From the NCBI RefSeq assembly GCF_016591715.1, contig NZ_AP024109.1, forward strand, positions 2,232,001 through 2,296,000: DNA of 64,000 bases, written 5' to 3'. The DNA is from Mesorhizobium sp. J8 (GTDB taxonomy: Bacteria; Pseudomonadota; Alphaproteobacteria; Rhizobiales; Rhizobiaceae). The notes under the pieces are model-generated. The model made no database searches, was not told the DNA's origin, and saw only the letters and a program-made list of their open reading frames with translations. The position numbers were made by a program, and so were the translations under genes. Below, piece by piece: positions 48,337 through 55,565 of this stretch (positions are counted from its first letter, which is position 1; every line of letters starts with the position of its first letter).

Positions 48337-48778
48337 CTTACCAACCTCTCATCCGGGATGGATGACGCATCCATCCGTGACGGATCATGCATCCCTGGCA
48401 TGACCTCTTTTATAGGCCGATCATGGCACGGTCACGCAAAGGACGGCTTGCATCGAAGCCGCCAATTTTCCTCAAATTTTAGGCAAATTCGAAAGGAATT
48501 GGTTTTGAAATGCAATTGACTCGAAGCTCATCCGCCATGGTAACTTTACGATAACCATATATCACACTGTAATTACACGATTTTCTTATGGGAAGAGGTT
48601 AGCCGGATCAAGTCGTGATCCGTTTTGGCGCAGGCCTCGCGGCTAACCCGCCGTTTACCATGGCGGCAACTCGACGTGCTTCGCGAGGCCGGCATCACAA
48701 TATTTGCCTTGGGGCGGTCGCCGGCCCCGCCAGCCTTATCCATTCCTTAAACGCTGGATGCGAGTTTCAGGTCATTGA
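48337..48778. other. Intergenic region upstream of the histidine kinase gene
   Basis: This 442-base stretch has no supportable gene. The part near 48470-48600 is AT-rich for this genome, with likely promoter elements for the kinase gene and for the divergent DUF5330 gene. At 48597-48648 there is a nested dyad: outer arms GGTTAGCCG and CGGCTAACC, and an inner hairpin GGATCA-AGTCG-TGATCC. Confidence 0.55.
48597..48648. promoter_or_regulatory. Nested dyad upstream of the histidine kinase gene
   Basis: Outer arms GGTTAGCCG (48597-48605) and CGGCTAACC (48640-48648) enclose an inner perfect hairpin GGATCA (48605-48610) / TGATCC (48616-48621). The symmetry is too good to be casual; it may be an operator or an RNA structure in the leader. 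No regulator is identified. Confidence 0.4.
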
Positions 48779-50626
48779 TTGAGTCACCTGCCAGGCAGGG
48801 TGTTTTTACGACCGGGTACGCGTGCGTTGAGTTCGATTTCAGCCAGATACGTTCAATTGCCCGGCGCGATATCAGCCGGCTGCGAACGCATGGTTCATCC
48901 GACCGTGACGGGTGAGACCGAGCGCTTGCGCCAGCGCCGCTTCATCGGCGTCATGTTTGCCGCTCCGTTCCTGGCTGCGGGCGCCGCGGTCACGCTTGTC
49001 ACGTCCAGCCTCGGCGCGGCCGTCACGATGGCGGCGATCTTTGCCGCTTTCGGCCTATGCTGGTTCGCGGCGCTTCTGGTGGCGGCTACCGGTCACATGG
49101 CGTTCGCCAGCCGCATGGCTGTGGTGCTGGCGGGCCTTGCCCTCGCCGGAGCTATTGCCGCGGCGGGCGGGTTGGCCTCGCCTGTCGCTTTGCTTGCCGC
49201 CGCCTTGCCGGTCGAGACCTGGTGGGTCTCCGGAACGCGGCGGGCCACGTTGTCAGGTGCCTTGGCGGCGGTCGGTGCGATCGTGCTTCAGCCCCTCGCC
49301 AGCCATGTCCTGCCATCGGGCGAAATCGCAGCCTGGCATTGGCTGCTGCCGCTCACCTGGGCGCTGACGCTGGCACCGCGGGCCGCCGCCTTGGCCGATC
49401 CGGCAGACTCGCGGCTGACCGAGCCTGCCGCCGATCGTCTTGAGGACGTCATCGACGCCGTCGTGCTGCGCCTCGCGCGCCAGGGCGACGTGCTCGACGC
49501 CTCCGCCAAGGCGCGTTCGATCCTCAGATTGGCGCCGGAGCTCTTGCTCGGCACCGGCCTTTTCGACCGCGTCCATCTTTCCGATCGCGTCGCCTATCTC
49601 ACAGCTCTGGCCGATATGCGCGAGGGCGCGCTGAAGCGCCGGCTCGACCTGCGCATCCGGCTGCCGCGCGAGGGTTCGAGCGCGGCCGACAATTTCCGCC
49701 CGTTCAGCCTCGAGCTGCTGCGCGGCCACGCCGATCGCGACGCCTTCACCCTGGTCCTGCGTGAAAACGACGATGTCGCGGCGCTGCGGGAGGAGCTTGC
49801 CCAAGCGAAGGAGGAGGCCGCGACCGCCGAAGTGGCCAAGGGCCGCTTCCTTGCGGTGGTCAGCCACGAGCTGCGGACGCCGCTCAACGCCATCATCGGC
49901 TTCTCCGACATGCTGCTGCACGAGATGTTCGGCGCCTTCAAGGACCCGCGCCAGAAGGAATATGTCGGTCTGGTCAGGGAATCCGGCCAGCATCTTCTGT
50001 CCGTCGTCACCTCGATACTCGACGTGTCGCGGATCGAGGCGGGCGCCTATGCGACCGAACTGGAGCCGTTCCGCTTCGTCGAGGCGGTCGACATGTGCCG
50101 CTCGATGATGCGGCCGCTGGCCGACGCCAAGGGCATCGTTCTTGCCACGCAGATCGCGCCGGATGCGGGCGAGATCAATGCCGACCGCCGCGCCGTACAG
50201 CAGATCCTGATCAATCTCGCTTCTAACGCCGTCAAGTTCACGCCCGATGGCGGCAGCGTGGCGATCGGCGCCAAGCGCGTCGGCTCGCGCCTGCATTTCT
50301 GGGTGAGCGACACCGGCATCGGTATCGCCGCGGAGGACATGGGCAATCTCGGCAAGCCGTTCATGCAGATCCAGAACGACTACACGCGCCGTTTCGAGGG
50401 AACCGGGCTCGGCCTGTCGCTGGTCAAGGGCCTGGTCGCGCTGCACGACGGCACGATGTCGATCGAGAGCGCGCCGGGTGAGGGCACGACGGTGACGATC
50501 GGCCTGCCGGTGAACGGGCCGAAGCGGCATTCCGGGGCGCCTTCCGGCGTGCTGGCCATGCCGGCGGCGAAGCCGAAGGGGGACAGAGATGGGGAGGGAA
50601 ATGGCTCGCTCCGCAAAACGGCCTAA
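48779..50626 (+). CDS. Membrane-bound sensor histidine kinase (DivJ/PleC-like)
   Basis: About 615 residues. Residues about 50-210 contain some six hydrophobic segments. A PAS-like region follows (about residues 225-350), then a coiled coil and the kinase core: H-box FLAVVSHELRTPLNAIIGFSDML (phospho-His about residue 364), N-box NLASNAVKFTPDGG, G1-box VSDTGIGI and G2-box EGTGLGLSLVKGLVALHDG. The H-box and the MFGAF.DPRQKEYVG..RESGQHLLSVV pattern are those of DivJ/PleC-type cell-cycle kinases, which suggests but does not prove that role. The start is uncertain: TTG 48779, GTG 48800 or ATG 48890. It overlaps the next gene. Confidence 0.85.
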   Translation: MSHLPGRVFLRPGTRALSSISARYVQLPGAISAGCERMVHPTVTGETERLRQRRFIGVMFAAPFLAAGAAVTLVTSSLGAAVTMAAIFAAFGLCWFAALLVAATGHMAFASRMAVVLAGLALAGAIAAAGGLASPVALLAAALPVETWWVSGTRRATLSGALAAVGAIVLQPLASHVLPSGEIAAWHWLLPLTWALTLAPRAAALADPADSRLTEPAADRLEDVIDAVVLRLARQGDVLDASAKARSILRLAPELLLGTGLFDRVHLSDRVAYLTALADMREGALKRRLDLRIRLPREGSSAADNFRPFSLELLRGHADRDAFTLVLRENDDVAALREELAQAKEEAATAEVAKGRFLAVVSHELRTPLNAIIGFSDMLLHEMFGAFKDPRQKEYVGLVRESGQHLLSVVTSILDVSRIEAGAYATELEPFRFVEAVDMCRSMMRPLADAKGIVLATQIAPDAGEINADRRAVQQILINLASNAVKFTPDGGSVAIGAKRVGSRLHFWVSDTGIGIAAEDMGNLGKPFMQIQNDYTRRFEGTGLGLSLVKGLVALHDGTMSIESAPGEGTTVTIGLPVNGPKRHSGAPSGVLAMPAAKPKGDRDGEGNGSLRKTA

Positions 50627-51389
50627 GGTCGTCGAACCCGAACGCGGCGTCCTCGCCGAAGGCGCTGTCGCGGTCGGTCAGCTGATCGCGAGCAATCCGG
50701 TCTTGGTCGGCGGCTCGACCGCCTTCCTGGTGACGCTGTTCTATGTCTCGGCCAATGCGCTCTGGTATCAGCCTTTTCCGCATACCGGCGCCTTCTTTGC
50801 CACCCGCAGCATCGAGAATTTCCCGCACACCGTCTCTAACGAACCGGAAACCACCATCAACATTGTTCGCCAGGCGCCGGCGCAGCCTGCCGCCAAGCCG
50901 GATCCGGTCGTCCAGCAGGTGCAGGGCATTCTGAAGGATCTCAATTTTTATGACGGCACGGTCGATGGCCTCACAGGCCCGGCCACGCGCAAAGCGATCC
51001 AGGCCTATCAACTGAAAGTCGGGCTGCCCGGCTCGGGCGAGATCGACGGCGCGTTGCTCGACCAGCTTGGCGCCCGCCAGACGACGGCAGCCATTCCCCA
51101 TCCGGCGCCGCGGCCGGCCGACGGCGTGGCCGTCCCGGCCGCCAAGCCGCCCGTCATCCCGGTTTCCGCCCCGGCCGATGGCGCCACGCAATCGCCCGAT
51201 GCCCGCATCGTCAAGATCCAGGCCGGCCTCAAGGCTTTCGGCAACAATGATATGCAGCTCGACGGCAAGGTCGGCGCGCGTACCAAGGCCGCGATCAAGG
51301 AATTCCAGGCGCTCTTCGGCCTGCCCGAGACCGGCGAGCCGGACGAGGCTGTCTATGTCAAGATGCGCGAGATCGGCCTGACGAACTGA
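50589..51389 (+). CDS. Membrane-anchored peptidoglycan-binding protein
   Basis: 266 residues with a cytoplasmic basic start (MARSAKRPKVVEPERGVLAEG), one transmembrane segment (NPVLVGGSTAFLVTLFYVSANALW) and two PG_binding_1 repeats: VQQVQGILKDLNFYDGTVDGLTGPATRKAIQAYQLKVGL (about residues 107-145) and IVKIQAGLKAFGNNDMQLDGKVGARTKAAIKEFQALFGL (about 205-243), joined by a Pro/Ala-rich linker. It is anchored in the inner membrane and should bind the wall. It overlaps the 3' end of the kinase gene by 38 bases; the two are probably coupled. The start could also be the ATG at 50601. Confidence 0.88.
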   Translation: MGREMARSAKRPKVVEPERGVLAEGAVAVGQLIASNPVLVGGSTAFLVTLFYVSANALWYQPFPHTGAFFATRSIENFPHTVSNEPETTINIVRQAPAQPAAKPDPVVQQVQGILKDLNFYDGTVDGLTGPATRKAIQAYQLKVGLPGSGEIDGALLDQLGARQTTAAIPHPAPRPADGVAVPAAKPPVIPVSAPADGATQSPDARIVKIQAGLKAFGNNDMQLDGKVGARTKAAIKEFQALFGLPETGEPDEAVYVKMREIGLTN

Positions 51390-51460
51390 GCCCGGCATCG
51401 ATCGTTTCGGTTCCTCCATCCTTGCTGTAAGAAACCGCGCATGACATCCGGAACCTTGCC

Positions 51461-51808
51461 ATGCGCGTGACCACCGATCTCTGGGTCTCGGCCCTTGTGC
51501 GCCGCGTCTTCGGCGCCGGCGGCTTTGCCGCGATCGTCAAGCGCGGCGCGACCGAGGCGGGCGCAGTTTTCGTGCTGTCGCGCGGGCGTCTGGGGGAGGT
51601 GGCCCTCTATGGGCCGGCGCCGCAGACGAGCTACGATTCGGCTGATCCCGACGAGCGCTTCTTTGCCCTGCTCGATTCAAGCGACGACGGCTCGGCCTTC
51701 GATGCGCGGCTGGAGCGGGAAAAGAAATTCGACCCCGACATCTGGGTGGTCGAGATCGAGGCGGGGACCATTCCGGTCGAAGAGCTTCTTTTAGTGAAGG
51801 CCGACTAG
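51461..51808 (+). CDS. DUF1491-family protein
   Basis: 115 residues, beginning MRVTTDLWVSALVRRVFGAGGFAAIVKRGATEAGAVFVL and ending FDPDIWVVEIE, the pattern of the DUF1491 family of alphaproteobacteria. It is a small soluble protein with no catalytic motif. It lies 71 bases after the peptidoglycan-binding gene on the same strand and may belong to the same unit. Function unknown. Confidence 0.88.
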   Translation: MRVTTDLWVSALVRRVFGAGGFAAIVKRGATEAGAVFVLSRGRLGEVALYGPAPQTSYDSADPDERFFALLDSSDDGSAFDARLEREKKFDPDIWVVEIEAGTIPVEELLLVKAD

Positions 51809-51881
51809 GCCGTTTCATGGGCCTGGAATCGCCGTGACTGCAAGAACGCCGGCCGCAGGCCAAGGCAGGGCAGAAGCTTCA

Positions 51882-52301
51882 TCATGCCGCTTCCCCGTTC
51901 TGGACGGGAAACCGGGCGGCGAAGACTTCTTTGGCCGCAAACAGCCCGTTGAGCGTCGCGGGAAAGCCGGCATAGACCGTCATCTGGATGATGATTTCAA
52001 CGATTTCGTCCTTGGTCAGCCCGACATTGAGTCCCGCCTCGATATGGACTTTCAGTTGCGGGGTCGCGGTTCCCATCGCTGTCAGCGCCGCGATGGTGGC
52101 GATCTCACGGGAGCGCAGATCGAGACCGGGGCGGCTGTAGATGTCGCCAAACGAGAATTCGAACACGTAGTTCGCGAAGTCGGGGGCAATGTCAGCGAGG
52201 GCGGCAATGACTTTGTGGCCGGCTTCGCCGTCGATTTCAGCGAGCGCCCGCTTGCCGCGTTCCAGCCGGCTTTCGCTGATGTTCGGGGATTGATGCGTCA
52301 T
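51882..52301 (-). CDS. Carboxymuconolactone decarboxylase-family protein
   Basis: 139 residues of the CMD/AhpD-like family: ERGKRALAEIDGEAGHKVIAALADIAPDFANYVFEFSFGDIYSRPGLDLRSREIATIAALTAMG, then KVHIEAGLNVGLTKDEIVEIIIQMTVYAGFPATLNGLFAAKEVF. The usual CxxC of peroxidase-active AhpD is absent, so it is the decarboxylase-like branch; the substrate is unknown. AAGGA and GAGGA sequences lie upstream of the ATG. Its first 65 bases overlap the 3' end of the MerR-family gene, and it is expected to be that regulator's target. Confidence 0.87.
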   Translation of the reverse strand: MTHQSPNISESRLERGKRALAEIDGEAGHKVIAALADIAPDFANYVFEFSFGDIYSRPGLDLRSREIATIAALTAMGTATPQLKVHIEAGLNVGLTKDEIVEIIIQMTVYAGFPATLNGLFAAKEVFAARFPVQNGEAA

Positions 52302-52674
52302 AGTCCTTCATCCTCTGTTTCACGCCGGCATATCCAGCGATCTTGGTATCGAGGACGAGAAGGCAGGCTTGCAGTTTGGCCACATGCGCACGGACACGCT
52401 CACGGTGCTGCTTGAGCAGCGCGCCGCGCTCCGCTTCCGTGTCGACGCCGCGCTCCCGCAAGGCCGCGTAACGCAGCATTTCCCGAATGGGCATCCCGGT
52501 CGTTTTGAGGCGGTCGAGAAATTCTATCCAGGTCAGGATTGACGCGTCGTAGTCACGTTGGCCCGATTGGTCCCTGTCGGCGTGGGGAAGCAGCCCGATC
52601 CGCTCATAGTAACGGATAGTGTAGGCAGACAGTCCCGAACGCTTCGCCAACTCGCCAATCTTCATCAATGCCAT
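52237..52674 (-). CDS. MerR-family transcriptional regulator
   Basis: 145 residues. The winged-helix domain is MKIGELAKRSGLSAYTIRYYERIGLLPHADRDQSGQRDYDASILTWIEFLDRLKTTGMPIREMLRYAALRERG (about residues 4-76), followed by a dimerisation helix and a short tail. No metal-binding Cys cluster is seen; it resembles the AdhR/YyaN branch, some members of which respond to aldehydes. It overlaps the CMD-family gene by 65 bases on the same strand. A typical MerR operator-promoter lies just upstream. The ATG at 52665 is an alternative start. Confidence 0.9.
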   Translation of the reverse strand: MALMKIGELAKRSGLSAYTIRYYERIGLLPHADRDQSGQRDYDASILTWIEFLDRLKTTGMPIREMLRYAALRERGVDTEAERGALLKQHRERVRAHVAKLQACLLVLDTKIAGYAGVKQRMKDYDASIPEHQRKPAGTRQAGAR

Positions 52675-52695
52675 TCTTTCGTCACGACGCGCAGA

Positions 52696-52726
52696 AAGCT
52701 ACGAGTTAGAGCGCACTCTAAGTCAA
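52696..52726 (-). promoter_or_regulatory. MerR-type promoter and operator
   Basis: On the minus strand TTGACT (52721-52726) and TAGCTT (52696-52701) are separated by 19 bases, the over-long spacing typical of MerR-controlled promoters. Inside the spacer is the dyad TTAGAG (52706-52711) / CTCTAA (52716-52721) with centre CGCA. It lies 22 bases before the MerR gene start, and so should control the merR-CMD unit. Confidence 0.85.
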
Positions 52727-52856
52727 GAGGCGTTGTCACTTTGTCGTGTCGCGGAAATGCCAAGTCTCGCGGCGACATCGGCTCGTTGATTGCGAAAAAA
52801 CAAACGCTAAAAGCGCGTCGCCCGGGTTCCTCCAGCGCGAGGCGTCTTTAACCCGA

Positions 52857-53945
52857 TCAGGAAGCCTTGAGGCTGGAGGTCGCCTCGTCGCTGTTCGAGG
52901 CTTCGCGGCTCTCGATGTTCACCGCATCGGGAGCATTGTCGCGGATCGCCCGCGACAGGGTCTCCGCTTTCCAGGCGCGTACCTTGTCGAGCGCCGCCTC
53001 CCGGTGCAGAAGCCGGTAGCGGTCGAGGAAGAGCCGGATCGCCTGCGGATGCGGGAACTCGCCGGGATAGACCGCGACCGCGATCAGGAAAGCCCTGTCT
53101 TCGCTGAGGTCGAGGGCGCGCAGCGCCGCAAGCAATGCGCCATAGCCCGACTGCCCGGTCACCGAGCGGGCCGTCGCGAAGTCGATCCCCAGCGCGTCGG
53201 CAAGGGCGGTCTGGAAGAAGGCCGCGTTGCCGGTCAGCGCCGTCTCTCGCAGCTTCACATAGGCCGGTTGGCCGAGGAAGGTGTTGTTGACGTCGGCAGC
53301 GTCGCCGGTCGGGCGCATCATCGACCGCAGGCGGCGCCGCGCGTTCTCCGCCGCTTCGCCGGAGGCGGGACGGTCGGTGTCCGCCTTGGCCACGGGCTCC
53401 GGTTTCGGCGTGAGCTTGGTGACCGTCTCCGGCGGCCGCGTCTTGACCAGCGTCGGTCTTTCCAGCGCGCGGATCAGGTCGGCGATCGTCGGGTTGAGGT
53501 CCTTGCGGCGCGCGATGGCGCGCGCGTGCGGCAGCCCGTGCCGGCCGATCAGCGCGATAAGGTCGATGTCGCTCAGCGCGTTGGAGCGGGCGAGCAAAGG
53601 GGCGACGATCTCGACCGGCTCCTCGGCCAGCCGCCTGACCAGCGCGGTCGGCGCGTAGTCGCATTCCGAAAGGGCGGCGGCGACATAGCGGCGCGACTCG
53701 ACCGAGACCTCGTCGAACAGCGGCAGCGTCAGATCCTCGAGCTGGGCGATCTCACGGCGCGAGGGGCGCGTCAGCGAGCAGAAGGCCGACACGGCGGCGC
53801 GGAACAGCCTTTCGGCCTTTCGCGCTTCGGTCCGGATAGCGATTTGCCTGAAATCCGAAGATGACACGGAGGATACGCCCGACACTCGACACAATCCCGA
53901 GCCGCGCAATCCGGCAGGACCGGTCTCGCGCTTCAGGGAAAACAA
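52857..53945 (-). CDS. DUF2336-family protein
   Basis: About 362 residues of the alphaproteobacterial DUF2336 family. The core has helical HEAT-like repeats (REIAQLEDLTLPLFDEVSVESRRYVAAALSECDYAPTALVRRLAEEPVEIVAPLLARSNALSDIDLIALIGRHGLPHARAIARRKDLNPTIADLI). Function unknown. The first 20-30 residues are doubtful: the longest frame begins with a TTG at 53945, and a later GTG at 53867 would give MSSSDFRQIAIRTEARKAERLF. No strong ribosome binding site decides this. Confidence 0.82.
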   Translation of the reverse strand: MFSLKRETGPAGLRGSGLCRVSGVSSVSSSDFRQIAIRTEARKAERLFRAAVSAFCSLTRPSRREIAQLEDLTLPLFDEVSVESRRYVAAALSECDYAPTALVRRLAEEPVEIVAPLLARSNALSDIDLIALIGRHGLPHARAIARRKDLNPTIADLIRALERPTLVKTRPPETVTKLTPKPEPVAKADTDRPASGEAAENARRRLRSMMRPTGDAADVNNTFLGQPAYVKLRETALTGNAAFFQTALADALGIDFATARSVTGQSGYGALLAALRALDLSEDRAFLIAVAVYPGEFPHPQAIRLFLDRYRLLHREAALDKVRAWKAETLSRAIRDNAPDAVNIESREASNSDEATSSLKAS

Positions 53946-54055
53946 ACATCAAATTAGCCGCGATCCGTTAGCGCTCCGTTAACCCTCTAGGTTCCTTAAT
54001 CGACTTTGGAGGCGTTGCGTTGTGCTCCGGTCAAACCGAGAGGAATGCGCGAACC

Positions 54056-54244
54056 ATGGGCATGGTCCTGTCTTTTGTGCCGCGTGCGGCACCTGTAAAT
54101 CGAGCAAGCCACGACACCACGCCGGCGGCGGTCATCATTTTCCCCGGCGTCCGCTATGAATTGCGTCCCCAGGCCGATGCGGCCCGGCCGGACAGCGGCT
54201 CCGACAGGCCAGGTTCTCCGCCACCTGCCAAGCCGCATCACTGA
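54056..54244 (+). CDS. Small conserved hypothetical protein
   Basis: About 62 residues from the ATG at 54056: MGMVLSFVPRAAPVNRASHDTTPAAVIIFPGVRYELRPQ and a Pro/Ser-rich tail. The short hydrophobic IIFPGVRYE followed by a basic residue resembles a motif that I associate with tiny conserved rhizobial proteins of unknown role. The ATG could also be the next one at 54062. It is divergent from the DUF2336 gene and convergent with the DUF1254 gene. Confidence 0.5.
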   Translation: MGMVLSFVPRAAPVNRASHDTTPAAVIIFPGVRYELRPQADAARPDSGSDRPGSPPPAKPHH

Positions 54245-54257
54245 TCGGATCGTTTTC

Positions 54258-54806
54258 TCAATAGTCCTGCAATTCGCAGGCGCTCTGCTCGAGGAAGCGC
54301 GACACGATCGGCTTCCAGCTCTCGTCCGGCACGAAGGCGCGGACGACGAAGATGCCTTCCTCGATCGGCGCCTCGACGAAGATAGCGCCCTGCAGATCCT
54401 CCGGAAGGTCGCGCCGCACATCGATCATCTGCGCGGGCGTCAGCACCACCGCATCGAGCTTCTCGCCATTGGCGTTGTGGTCGTTGAAGGAATAGATGTT
54501 GTGGCCGCTGCGGTCGTAGACCGAGGCCGACCAGAACGGCACGTCGCCCGGCGCCCGGATCCTGACCAGCCCGTCCGAGAGATCGAACCGGCAGGCGGCC
54601 GCGTAAAACAGCGGATCGACCGACTTCACCACCGGCGCGCCGCCGGCCTCGGCGTCCAGCCGCGTCATCTTGTAGAGGTCGGATGCCATCGCCAGCCGCG
54701 ACCAGGCATCGCGTTCGGAAAATTCCGGCACCAGGAACAAGACGACGATATGCACGATGCCGGCGCCGATGAGGCCGAGGATCAGGGCATGCAGCAGCCT
54801 ACGCAT
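54258..54806 (-). CDS. DUF1254-family membrane-anchored protein
   Basis: 182 residues with an N-terminal membrane segment (LLHALILGLIGAGIVHIVVLFLVPEF). The periplasmic part, YAAACRFDLSDGLVRIRAPGDVPFWSASVYDRSGHNIYSFNDHNANGEKLDAVVLTPAQM, matches DUF1254. Function unknown. It follows the DUF1214-family gene, with 8 bases of overlap, so the two halves that are one protein elsewhere are separate here. Confidence 0.85.
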   Translation of the reverse strand: MRRLLHALILGLIGAGIVHIVVLFLVPEFSERDAWSRLAMASDLYKMTRLDAEAGGAPVVKSVDPLFYAAACRFDLSDGLVRIRAPGDVPFWSASVYDRSGHNIYSFNDHNANGEKLDAVVLTPAQMIDVRRDLPEDLQGAIFVEAPIEEGIFVVRAFVPDESWKPIVSRFLEQSACELQDY

Positions 54807-55383
54807 TGCAGCCCGCCTTCAGGATGCGCGGCAGCGTGACGTCCGAGAGGCCGGTGCTCGAGGCGATCGGCGTGTCGTAGAAGGTCAGCACGAAATACAT
54901 CTTGCCGGAGCCGCCGGTCAGCAGCCAGTTGCCGGGAGCGGGGCGGTTGCCGACGGAAATGACGACCGAATTGTCGGGCTGGCGCAGCACTTCGTAGGAT
55001 TGCAGCGCCGACTGCCTCGGCTTGCCTGTGTCGATCACGCCAAGCGACTGGTCGGCGGCATAGAGCGTCCAGAAGCGGGCGGTGGGATAACCGCCTTCGA
55101 TCGTGTAGGTGCATTCGCGTTTCAGCGGCTCGCCGGCATCGTCGCGCTCGGCGACGAAGGCAAGCCCCTCGGCCTGCCCAAGCGCCAGCACGCCCTCGCG
55201 TGCCACGCGCGCCTTGGAGTAGGGGTCGGCGTTGAGCGTCCCGACTTCGGGGAAAGCGGTCCATTGGCCGATGCGGATCGCGCCGATGCCGTCCTGCGCA
55301 TTGAGCGCATACCAGACGCTGTAGCCGCCAAGCCCGATGGCGATGGCAAGCGAAAGCAGCGTCAGGATGGCGTTCTTGAGCAT
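54799..55383 (-). CDS. DUF1214-family membrane-anchored protein
   Basis: 194 residues with an N-terminal membrane segment (ILTLLSLAIAIGLGGYSVWYAL). The periplasmic region matches DUF1214: GQWTAFPEVGTLNADPYSKARVAREGVLALGQAEGLAFVAERDDAGEPLKRECTYTIEGGYPTARFWTLYAADQ and NRPAPGNWLLTGGSGKMYFVLTFYDTPIAS. Function unknown. It is first of the pair and overlaps the DUF1254-family gene. Confidence 0.86.
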   Translation of the reverse strand: MLKNAILTLLSLAIAIGLGGYSVWYALNAQDGIGAIRIGQWTAFPEVGTLNADPYSKARVAREGVLALGQAEGLAFVAERDDAGEPLKRECTYTIEGGYPTARFWTLYAADQSLGVIDTGKPRQSALQSYEVLRQPDNSVVISVGNRPAPGNWLLTGGSGKMYFVLTFYDTPIASSTGLSDVTLPRILKAGCNA

Positions 55384-55461
55384 GAGAGCCGCAACAGAGG
55401 AGATTGCCCGGGATATCGCGGCGCGGGGTGCCGTGGCAAGCCGGCTTCACGTAAGCGCCAC

Positions 55462-55555
55462 CCTAAAGCGCGTCGCAATCTTTCAGATTCGCTCGATGCG
55501 CTTTAGGTTTTGATTTACGCACGTCTTCATCCCGAACCCGGTTCCCACTTTCGGG
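55462..55555. repeat. Two REP-like palindromes between DUF1214 gene and PBP1A gene
   Basis: The first has perfect 10-base arms CCTAAAGCGC (55462-55471) and GCGCTTTAGG (55498-55507). The second has CCCGAA (55531-55536) and TTCGGG (55550-55555) around a GGTTCCCAC centre, a common motif in rhizobial palindromes. They fill the 182-base gap downstream of the PBP1A gene. Confidence 0.7.
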
Positions 55556-55565
55556 AGGCATGCTT

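Noticed and set aside
54799..55450. A longer alternative frame on the minus strand overlapping the DUF1214-family gene
   Set aside because: It is a shifted reading of the same bases; only the 54799-55383 frame has a membrane anchor and the DUF1214 pattern.
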